64,000 bases of DNA from Burkholderia sp. FERM BP-3421 (lineage in GTDB: Bacteria; Pseudomonadota; Gammaproteobacteria; Burkholderiales; Burkholderiaceae): NCBI RefSeq assembly GCF_028657905.1, contig NZ_CP117781.1, positions 1 through 64,000 of the forward strand, written 5' to 3'. The translations under genes were made by a program, and so were the position numbers. The notes beneath the pieces were generated by a model, which saw only the letters and a list, made by a program, of their open reading frames with translations, searched no databases and was not told the DNA's origin. Shown here piece by piece: positions 41,598 through 49,672 of the stretch (positions within the stretch are counted from its first letter, which is position 1; every line of letters starts with the position of its first letter).

Positions 41598-44500
41598 GGC
41601 GCAAGCTCCGCCGCGTGCGCCGATTCGTTCTCGATCAGCTTCGCGAACAGGTTGAGCCAGCCGTACACCTCGTCCGCCGCGAACAGCGCGGTGTTGAAAT
41701 CCAGTTCGATGCGCAAGCCGTCGGGCAACAGGAACAGGTTGAACATCAGGTCGAACTCGATCCAGCGGTTCACCGGCACGACCAGCGCCGGCGTCGTCGC
41801 GCCGAATGCCGGCAATTGCGCGAGCGGCTCGACGTTGAACGTGATGTCGACGGGCGTGTCGCGCTCCGGCGCGCCTTCGGCCAGATACAGCGCGCGCAGC
41901 TCGTGGTGCGGGAAGCGCGCATGCGACATCACCTGGCTGAACGCCGCGCGCGCCTCGCGCAGCACCGCGTCGAAGCCCGCCCCCTCGCCGCGCGCGGGCA
42001 GCAGCGGCGGCAGGTTCACGCAGTTGCCGGCCAGCCCGCGCAGCCGGCTCGTGCGGTTCGCGAACGGCATCCCGACCACCGGCAGGCGGCCCCGGTACAC
42101 GCGGCCCACGAACCATTGCAGGCACGCGAGCAGCCAGGTGAAGGTGGTGGTGCCGGCCTGCTTGGCCGCGGCCGCGACGGCGACCGAGCGCGCGGCATCG
42201 AGCGCGACGCTCGCGCGGCCGCCCGGGCGCGCGGCCGCGTCGCGCGGATGATGCACCGCGCCGGGCGGATGCCGCGCCTGATACGCGGCGATCTCGCGGA
42301 TCGTCCCGGCCCAGTACGCGCGGTCGGCCGCGTAGCGGTCGCTCGCGCGATAGTCGCGCTCGTGCGCGATCCATTCGGCATACGACGGCGCGGGTTCGAC
42401 CGGCTCGCCGTTGAAGCGCTGCGCGAAGCCGGCCAGCAGCACATCGAGCCCCCAGCCGTCGCAGACGAGGTGGTGCACCGACACGCACAGCAGCGCGCCG
42501 TCCGGAAACACATGCACGCGCGCGCGCAGGTTGTCGCCCGCGTCGACGTCGAGCGGCTCCGCCTGCTCGTGATCCGCGAGCGCGGCCGCGCGCTCGGGCG
42601 TGAGCGGCTCCGCATGCTCGACGCGCTCGGTCGGGCGCGGCGGCGCGCCGCCGAAACGCTGCACGCCGGCGTCGACGTCGATGCGGCACGCGAGCGCATC
42701 GTGCGCGCGCAGCGTCTCGTCGACGGCCGCCGCGAGACGCACGACATCGATCGCCGCGTCGAAGCGGAACGCGAAGCAGATGTGATTCGCGATGCGCCCT
42801 TCCGGTCGCGAGCGCTCCAGCGCGAGAAAGCGCTGCTGCGCGTCGGTCAGCGGCACGGAATCGGGTACGGCGGCGGGCGCGGCGGCATCCGGCTTCGCGG
42901 CGAGCGGGATCAGGCCGAGCGGCGCGAGCGCCGCGCACACCGCGCGCACGGTCTCGACCAGTTGCTCGAGATCCGCGTCGGTGTGCGCGGCCGACACGAA
43001 GCAGTTGCGCCCTTCCCAGATGTAGATGCCGTGCGCGAGCAGATGGTGATAGAACAGATCGAGGCTGCCTTCCGACGCGAAGCGGAACAGGGAGCTGAAA
43101 TGCTCGACCGCGATCGCCGCGCCGGCTTCCGCGAACGCCGCGTTCAGGCGCTCGGCCAGCGACTCGGTGCGTGCGTTCAGGCGCGCGTGGAATTCCGGAT
43201 CCGTCTGTTCGAGCTGCGCGAAACGTTCGAGCACCGCGAGCGCGGCCGCCATCGTCAACGGATGCTTCGAGAAGGTGCCCGCGAAGAAGATCGTCGGGCG
43301 TTCCGGATAGCTGTCGTCGCCGTAGCGCCACCAGCCGCCGTCGATGCCGTCCATGCAGCGCGCGCTGCCCGCGACCACGCCGATCGGCATGCCGCCGCCG
43401 ACGATCTTGCCGTACGCGCACAGGTCGGCGCGCACGCCGAAGTATTCCTGCGCGCCGCCGCGCGCGCAGCGGAACCCGGAAATCACCTCGTCGAACACCA
43501 GCACGATGCCGCGCGCCTGCGTGAGCGCGCGCAGCCGCTTGAGGAACGCGCCCGGCCGCAGCGACGGCGCGCGGCTTTGCACCGGCTCCACCAGCACGAC
43601 GCCGATCTCCGCGTGGTGCGCGTCGAGGAAGTCGAGCGACGCGTCGTCGCAGTAGTCGAGCACGATCGTGTCCGCGACGAACGAATCGGGCGTGCCGAGG
43701 CTGGCCGGCCGGGTCTCGCCATGCGCGCCGCGGCGCGCGAGCACGCCGTCGAAGCTGCCGTGGTACGAATTGCGGAAGATCACGAGCTTGTCGCGGCCCG
43801 ACGCGAGCCGCGCGAGCCGGATCGCGGTCATCGTCGCCTCGGTGCCGGAATTGCAGAACACCACGCGCTCGTGGCCGGTGAAGCGCGTGATCCATTCGGC
43901 CACGCGCCCCGCGAGCGGCGATTGCGGCCCGACCGGCATGCCGACGTCGAGCTGCGCGCGCAGCGCATCGGCAATGAAGGCCGGCCCATGCCCGAACAGG
44001 TGAACGCCGAAGCCCATCGTGAAATCGACATAGCGGTTGCCGTCGATGTCGACGACGTGCGCGCCCTCGGCGCGGATCGCCGCGACCGGGTACACGAGTT
44101 CCTTCAGCAGCGGCCGGAAGCCGGCCGACACGCGGTTGTCCGAGAGCGGCGAGCGGTAAGCCTGCGCGAGCGCCTTCGAGGCGCTCAGGCGCGCGTCCTG
44201 GCAGGCGACGAACGCATCGAGATGCGCGCGCGTGCGCGCATCGTCGCCGCGCCGGTCCGCTTCGAGGCGTGGCGCGAAGGCGCTGAAGCGATCGTCGGCG
44301 GCGGAAGCGGGGATGGACTGCGCGGCGGTGGCGGCCGCCTCGGCCGACGCGTGAAGCGGGCCGGATTCGCGCGCAGCGGGGAAGCTCGCGGCGGCTGAGG
44401 TCGGCGCGGGCGGCGCGACGGCGGCCGGCCCGCGCTCGGGCATCGTCGGCGCACGCGCCGGCGCGCCGCCGCCCAGCAGCGCGAGCTGTTGCTCCATCAG

Positions 44501-44908
44501 GTCGAGCTGCCGCCGGAACAGCGCCTCGATCCCCGACGTGTCGGCGACGAGCGGCGCCGCGAGCGCCGGCGCGTCCTCCGCCGCGAACGCCGCAGGCGTC
44601 GTCGCGACCGCGGACGCCGCGCCGGGCCGCGCATCGAGCACCGCCTGCCACCGGCCATGCTGATACAGATGCGCGGCGACCCGGGCCACCGTGTTCACGC
44701 TCTCGTAGATCTCGCCGATCGACAGCGCGACCCGGTAGCGGCGATTGATGTCCTGCAGCGTCTCCGCGAGGATCAGCGAATCCGCGCCAAGATCGACGAA
44801 CGGCCGTTCCGGATCGATCCGGTCCGGCGCGAGGCCGAGGCCGTGCGCAAGCTCGCCGACGACATGCGCCGTGATCCGCGCGAGGGCGGACGATGAAACG
44901 TCAGTCAT
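41594..44908 (-). CDS. Hybrid ACP-aminotransferase-condensation protein (1104 aa)
   Basis: Three domains. ACP 1-80 with S44 (LGADSLILAE). A PLP-dependent aminotransferase of the glutamate-1-semialdehyde type, about 240-665 (FCNSGTEATMTAIRL, VFDEVISGFR, catalytic Lys in GTFSKHPLT near 545). NRPS condensation domain about 690-1100 with HHLVCDGWG (HHxxxDG) near 812. The same AMT-C order occurs in mycosubtilin/iturin synthases, where AMT turns a beta-keto acyl chain into a beta-amino acyl chain. Here the ACP should receive the chain from the KS-AT protein encoded just upstream. A helix ALFRRQLDLMEQQLALL follows the ACP. ATG 44908 overlaps the preceding stop (ATGA). Confidence 0.93.
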   Translation of the reverse strand: MTDVSSSALARITAHVVGELAHGLGLAPDRIDPERPFVDLGADSLILAETLQDINRRYRVALSIGEIYESVNTVARVAAHLYQHGRWQAVLDARPGAASAVATTPAAFAAEDAPALAAPLVADTSGIEALFRRQLDLMEQQLALLGGGAPARAPTMPERGPAAVAPPAPTSAAASFPAARESGPLHASAEAAATAAQSIPASAADDRFSAFAPRLEADRRGDDARTRAHLDAFVACQDARLSASKALAQAYRSPLSDNRVSAGFRPLLKELVYPVAAIRAEGAHVVDIDGNRYVDFTMGFGVHLFGHGPAFIADALRAQLDVGMPVGPQSPLAGRVAEWITRFTGHERVVFCNSGTEATMTAIRLARLASGRDKLVIFRNSYHGSFDGVLARRGAHGETRPASLGTPDSFVADTIVLDYCDDASLDFLDAHHAEIGVVLVEPVQSRAPSLRPGAFLKRLRALTQARGIVLVFDEVISGFRCARGGAQEYFGVRADLCAYGKIVGGGMPIGVVAGSARCMDGIDGGWWRYGDDSYPERPTIFFAGTFSKHPLTMAAALAVLERFAQLEQTDPEFHARLNARTESLAERLNAAFAEAGAAIAVEHFSSLFRFASEGSLDLFYHHLLAHGIYIWEGRNCFVSAAHTDADLEQLVETVRAVCAALAPLGLIPLAAKPDAAAPAAVPDSVPLTDAQQRFLALERSRPEGRIANHICFAFRFDAAIDVVRLAAAVDETLRAHDALACRIDVDAGVQRFGGAPPRPTERVEHAEPLTPERAAALADHEQAEPLDVDAGDNLRARVHVFPDGALLCVSVHHLVCDGWGLDVLLAGFAQRFNGEPVEPAPSYAEWIAHERDYRASDRYAADRAYWAGTIREIAAYQARHPPGAVHHPRDAAARPGGRASVALDAARSVAVAAAAKQAGTTTFTWLLACLQWFVGRVYRGRLPVVGMPFANRTSRLRGLAGNCVNLPPLLPARGEGAGFDAVLREARAAFSQVMSHARFPHHELRALYLAEGAPERDTPVDITFNVEPLAQLPAFGATTPALVVPVNRWIEFDLMFNLFLLPDGLRIELDFNTALFAADEVYGWLNLFAKLIENESAHAAELAP

Positions 44909-45021
44909 TGGAGTGGACTCCCGGGAGGTAAGGAAGCGGCACGTCGCGCGCGCAGCACCGCGAGCTGGCCGCCGATCACGTCGAGCTGGCGCGCGACCAG
45001 CGCGTCGTACGCGCCCGCCGG

Positions 45022-45297
45022 CCGCGTGGTCGCGGACGTGGGTACGGACGTGGGTACGGACGTGGGTGTGGACGTGGGTGCGGACGTGGGTGTGGACGTA
45101 GGTGCGGACGTGGGCGCGGACGTGGTCGCGGACGTGGGCGCGGACGTGGGCGCGGACGTGGGTACGGACGTGGTCGCGGACGTGGGTGCGGACGTGGGTG
45201 CGGACGTGGTCGCGGACGTGGTCGCGGACGTGGGCGCGGACGTGGGCGCGGACGTGGGCGCGGACGTGGGCGCGGACGTGGTCGCGGACGTGGGCGC
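45022..45297 (-). repeat. 12-bp minisatellite encoding an (A/V/T)(P/T)TS linker
   Basis: Twenty-two full 12-bp units and one partial, consensus on the plus strand gacgtgggcgcg with changes mainly at two positions. Each unit adds exactly four residues (APTS, ATTS, VPTS or TPTS), so copy number can change without breaking the frame. It links the AT to the C-terminal docking helix. Confidence 0.93.
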
Positions 45298-47756
45298 GGA
45301 CGCCGATGCCCGCGCCGGCGCGGCGGGCGGCGTGTCCCAATACGGCTGCGCATCGAGCCCGCGCGCGGGCAGCCGCGCGGGCGTGTAGTCCGCCGACAGC
45401 GCCTCGGGCCGCAGCGTCACCTGTTGCGTGTGCAACTGGCCGAGTGCGTCGAGCAGGCACGCGAAGCCGTCGGCGCCGCGCCGTTGCGTGGCGACCGCGA
45501 GCACGCCCGCTGCGCCGTGGTCGCGCGCGATCAATCCGGACAGGACCCGGTCCGGCCCGATCTCGACGAACAGGTCGCAACCGCGCGCCGCGAGCGCCTC
45601 GATCCCACGCCGGAATTCCACCGGCGCGACCAGTTGCCGGCTCCAGTAGTCGGAGCCGGGCGGCAGCGCATCGAGCGGCGCGCCGTCCAGGTTCGAGATC
45701 ACCGGAATCCGCGCGGGCGCCGTCGCGAGGGTGCGCGTGAATGCCGCGAGCCGCGCCGCCGCCGGACCGAGCGCGGGCGAATGGAATGCATGGCGAGCCG
45801 ACAGCGCGCGACAGGCGAGCCCTTCGGCTTGCGCGTGCGCGGCGAACGCCTCGATCGCCGCGCGCGCGCCGCTGACCGATATCGCACGCGCGCCGTTGAT
45901 GCCCGCCACGTGAACCGGCCGGCCGCTGCGCGCGATCGCGTCGCGCACCTGCGTCTCCGCGCCGAACACGTTGAGCATCGCGCCTTCGCCGTCCGCCGCC
46001 TGCATCAGGCGGCCGCGCGCATGCACGAGCGCCACGGCATCCTCCAGCGTCAGCATCCCGCCCACCGCCTGCGCGACCAGTTCGCCGAGGCTGTGGCCGA
46101 TCAGCGCCTCCGGCGTCGCACCCGCGTCGAGCAGGCAGTGCGCAAGCGCGTATTCCAGGCAGAACAGCGCAAGCTGCGCGAGATGCGTGTCGTCGAGCAA
46201 TGCGCGCTCGCCGCGTGCCCCGCCCTGCATCAGGTCCGCGATCTCCCAGCCGCTGCATGCGGCGATATGGGCCGCGCAGGCGTCGTAGTGCGCGCGAAAC
46301 GTCGCATGACGCGCATACAGATCCGCGCCCATGCCCGCGTACTGGCTGCCCTGTCCGGTGAACACGAACGCCAGGCGCGGCGCGCGCGCACGCGCCGCGA
46401 CGGGCGGTGCGGCATCGAGCTGCCGCACCGCGTCGGCGAGATCGTGCGCGACGAGCGCGCCGCGATGGCCGAGCGGCTCGCGATGGCGCGCGAGCGTCGC
46501 CGCCGCCCGCGCGAGCGACACCTCGCCCGTGGCGAGCCGCGCCGCGAGCGCACGCGCATCGCCTTCCGCGAGCGCGGCGCTGCGCGACGACAGCAGCAGC
46601 AAATGCGGCCCCGGCTCATCGGCGACCGATTGCTCCGCGCGTTCAACGTCGGCGCGCGCCACGATCACGTGCGCGTTCGACCCGCCGAAACCAAACGAAC
46701 TCACGCCGACGCAGGCGTGCGCGCCCAACGGCGTCGCACGCGCGGCGATCGCGAGCCGCCCTTGCGCCGCGTCGAGCAGCGGGTTGTGCGGCGGCGCGAT
46801 CGGATGCGGCGGCACCATGCCATGCTCCAGCATCAGCATCGCCTTGATCAATCCGCCCATGCCCGCCGCCGCTTCCATGTGGCCGACGTTGGCCTTCGCG
46901 GAGCCGAGGTGCCAGCAGGCGTCCGCCTCCGCCTCGCCCGCGCCGAGCGCGACGCGCACCGCGTCGATCTCGATCGCATCGCCAAGCCGCGTGCCGGTGC
47001 CATGCGTCTCGACATAACCGAGATCGGCCGGCCCGAGGCCCGCGCGCGCCAGCGCCGCGCGGATCACCTCGACCTGGCTCAGCCCGTTCGGCGCGGTGAT
47101 GCCGTTGCTGCGGCCGTCCTGGTTCACCGCGCTCGCGCGGATCGCGCAGCGCGCCCTCGGCGCGAACGCCGGCCGGCGCGTCAGCACCACCACGCCGACG
47201 CCTTCCGCGCGCCCATAGCCGTCCGCATCCGCCGCGAAGGTCCGGCAGCGGCCGCTCGGCGACAGCATGCCCGCCTGCGAGAACGCGAGCGTGAGATCCG
47301 GCGCCGCGATCAGGTTCACGCCGCCGACCAGCACGAGATCGAGCGCGTCGCGTTCGAGCGCCTGGATCGCGACGTGCAGCGCCGTCAGCGACGACGAGCA
47401 CGCGGTGTCGATCGTCAGGCTCGGGCCTTTCAGGTTGTAGTAGTACGACAGGCGGTTCGCGAGCAGGCTGTGCGAATTGCCGATGCCGTGGTACGCATCG
47501 ATCGCCGTCTTGTCGCCGCCGCACAGCGTCATGTAGTCGGTGCTGCCCGCGCCGATGAACACGCCCACCTTCAGTTCGCGCAGCGCCGCGCGCGTGATGC
47601 CGGCATCCTCGAACGCATCGTGGGTCACGGTCAGCAGCATGCGCTGCTGCGGATCGAGCCGCGCGGCCTCGCGCGGCGCGATGCTGAAGTAGTCGGCGTC
47701 GAAGCCCGCGACGTCGCGCAGATAGCCGCCCTTGAGCGTCGTGACGCGCCCCGCGA

Positions 47757-47771
47757 GCGCGCGCGCGCGCG
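47757..47771. repeat. GC-dinucleotide run at the KS frameshift
   Basis: Fifteen bases of alternating G and C at the place where the KS reading frame changes. Gain of one 2-bp unit (or loss of one base) joins the two frames. Confidence 0.85.
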
Positions 47772-47931
47772 GCCGCCCACAGGTCCGCGCGCTCCGGGCC
47801 GGGCTCGGCGGCCACCACGCGGCCGTCGAGCAGCAGACGCCAGTAAGCGTCGACGTCGTCCGCCCCCGGAAACCGGCACGCCGCGCCGATCAGCCACGCG
47901 GCCGGGGCCGCGTCGTGCGTCGGGATGGGCG

Positions 47932-48765
47932 TCATTGCAGGCGGCGCAGTTCGTGCAGGCGGTCGAACAGCGTCGCCCAGGTGTCGAGCAGCGCCCCCGT
48001 GAAACGCCGGATCTCATCGTAGCGCTCGGCCGTCAGCGCCTGGCGCACCACGTACCAGCTGTCCTCCGAATGATCGTCGTCGACGAAATGGCCCGCATCG
48101 TCCTCGACGTGCACCGAGTGATAGCCGTTCGGCTCGGCGAGCGCGGGACAGACGCGGATGCTGTTCTTCGCCCACGGGCCGTAGTACGGCATGAACACCG
48201 TCTCGATGCAGGCGAGCAGCACCGCGAGCCGCAGATGATCGTTCTGGTTCTCGTCGAGCGTCGCGCGCGTCGCGCGGGCCTCGGGCGACGGCGTGTGCGC
48301 GCGCCAGCCGGCTTCGTCGAGCCCGAGCGTGCGCATCGCGTCCGCGAGCAGCCAGTAGTGCGCGAACGACGGATGGCCGAGCGCGCGGCCGTCGCCGCCG
48401 TCGAGCTTGAAGCCGATCTCGTCGAGCACGTTGAGCTGCACGAGGAAGCGCGCGGCGAGCTTCGCGCGGTAGCCGAGCGTCGGCTCCAGCTGCGACGCGG
48501 TCTGCATCAGCCGCAGCAGCGACTCGCTGAACGCTTCGAGAAAGGCCGCGCGCACTTCGGTGTGCACGAGCTGGATCGCGCGCAGCGTGAATTCCCCGTT
48601 CTCCCACGCTTGCAGGATCGGATGACGATGCAGGCGGTGCGCGAGGATGGTATCGCTCACCAGCTCGCGCGTGAATGCTTCGTTGCGGGCCCACAGCGCG
48701 GGATCGACGGTGTCGCGGATCAGCTGGCGAGTGGCGGTGCGCGAATCAAGGGCGGTGTCGGACAT
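47932..48765 (-). CDS. Heme-oxygenase-fold iron-containing oxidase (HDO/PqqC/TenA-like)
   Basis: A 277-aa all-helical protein with the layout of the iron-containing redox enzyme family (PF14518-type): helix with HTEVRAAFLEAFSE, HYWLLADAMR, then LDENQNDHLRLAVLLACIETVF carrying acidic and His ligand candidates, and late His/Asp residues (HSVHVEDDAGHFVDDDH). Relatives include UndA, which makes terminal alkenes from fatty acids, and other non-heme diiron oxygenases in natural-product clusters. Its stop overlaps the KS-AT start (ATGA) and it lies 75 bp after the desaturase gene, so it clearly belongs to the operon. Acting on the lipid tail is likely; the precise reaction is unknown. Confidence 0.82.
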   Translation of the reverse strand: MSDTALDSRTATRQLIRDTVDPALWARNEAFTRELVSDTILAHRLHRHPILQAWENGEFTLRAIQLVHTEVRAAFLEAFSESLLRLMQTASQLEPTLGYRAKLAARFLVQLNVLDEIGFKLDGGDGRALGHPSFAHYWLLADAMRTLGLDEAGWRAHTPSPEARATRATLDENQNDHLRLAVLLACIETVFMPYYGPWAKNSIRVCPALAEPNGYHSVHVEDDAGHFVDDDHSEDSWYVVRQALTAERYDEIRRFTGALLDTWATLFDRLHELRRLQ

Positions 48766-48840
48766 GTCGGTGGTTCCGTGAGAGTCGGGGGAAATTCCGG
48801 CCTCCGGACGTCGGCCCGGAGGAAGGGCGATGGGATCGGG

Positions 48841-49662
48841 TCAACGCGCCGGCGCGGCACTGACCGGGCGCGCGAACTGCTCGCCCCAGCGCTCGCCCTG
48901 CAGCTCGGCGGGCATGCGCGCGGCCAGCTCGGCGTGATACGCGGGCAGTTCGCTCCAGTGCAGCGCCTGGCTCACGTGATGCGCGGCGTGGTAGCCGGCG
49001 TTCCAGGTGAGCCAGTTGTAGAAGCGGCCGGTATTGGTGCGCGACGCCGTGAAGTCGTCGCCGAGCGGCAGCCCGCTGTGATGCGCGTAGGCCGAGTACT
49101 TGAGCAGGTACAGCATCATCAGCATCGGCACGACGAACACGACGAGCGCCGCGAACGGATCGTGGATGATCAGCGTCGCGAGCAGCGCGATGCTCAGTAC
49201 GCCGTAGCCGATGAATTTCGCGCGCAGCGACGGCCGGTCGCGGCTGAGCGTGATGCACGACGGGTAGTGCCACAGCATCGTGCGCAGCGAAAACTCGTGG
49301 CGCCCCTGCTGCGAGCCGTCCCTGCGCCGCCAGTTCAGCGTATCGAGCGCCGGATTGAAGTAGTGCGTGTGATGGCCGACGATGTGGTTCAGCGTGCTGG
49401 AGAACGGCGACGTGCCGACTTCAAGGAACATCATCAGTTCGAGCAGCCGGTTCGGCGCCTGCCGCACGAAGGTCAGGCAGTGGATGTGATTGTGGTTGTA
49501 CGCGACCACCGAGACCCGCGCCGGCAGCAGCAGGATCGACAGCGCGATCAGCCAAGCACGGTCCCTGACGAAGAAATAGAGCAGCAGCAGCACGGCGAAC
49601 AGGCCGCTGATCAACAGCGCGGGCCAGACATCGACCGGTTGACGAAACAGCTTGGCAAGCAT
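48841..49662 (-). CDS. Membrane fatty-acid desaturase
   Basis: A 273-aa integral membrane diiron enzyme with hydrophobic helices at about 12-32, 36-55, 150-170 and 175-195. It has three histidine boxes: H57NHIH61, H97HTH100 (plus H93) and H225AAHH229. It should insert a double bond into the fatty acyl chain, either free, CoA-bound or on the upstream ACP. Start: ATG 49662 with GAGGGG 6 nt upstream was preferred to the ATG two codons earlier. It begins 10 bp after the FAAL-ACAD-ACP stop. The C-terminal 30 residues are cytosolic. Confidence 0.9.
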   Translation of the reverse strand: MLAKLFRQPVDVWPALLISGLFAVLLLLYFFVRDRAWLIALSILLLPARVSVVAYNHNHIHCLTFVRQAPNRLLELMMFLEVGTSPFSSTLNHIVGHHTHYFNPALDTLNWRRRDGSQQGRHEFSLRTMLWHYPSCITLSRDRPSLRAKFIGYGVLSIALLATLIIHDPFAALVVFVVPMLMMLYLLKYSAYAHHSGLPLGDDFTASRTNTGRFYNWLTWNAGYHAAHHVSQALHWSELPAYHAELAARMPAELQGERWGEQFARPVSAAPAR

Positions 49663-49672
49663 CGGCATCCCC

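Larger units (their letters stand above)
44905..47935 (-). pseudogene. PKS KS-AT protein with frameshift near the N-terminus and a repeat-encoded linker
   Basis: Restored length is about 1010 aa. KS: DTACSSSL (active Cys), THGTGT, KANVGHMEAAAG; AT: GHSLGEL, and HAFH for malonyl-CoA; no KR, DH or ACP, so it makes a beta-keto chain on the ACP of the next protein. The N-terminus (AAWLIGAACRFPGADDVDAYW) is in another frame from the rest. The break is in a GC-dinucleotide run (47757-47771), and one more GC unit restores DLWAAARARALAGRVTTLKGG. Residues 878-970 are 4-residue repeats of the APTS type. The C-terminus is a helix (ALVARQLDVIGGQLAVLRA), probably for docking. Both ends overlap neighbours by ATGA. 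Confidence 0.9.

Noticed and set aside
45026..45388. Plus-strand frame rich in DVGAD repeats resembling calcium-binding repeats
   Set aside because: It is the antisense of the APTS minisatellite; no start signal, no secretion or RTX nonapeptide pattern.
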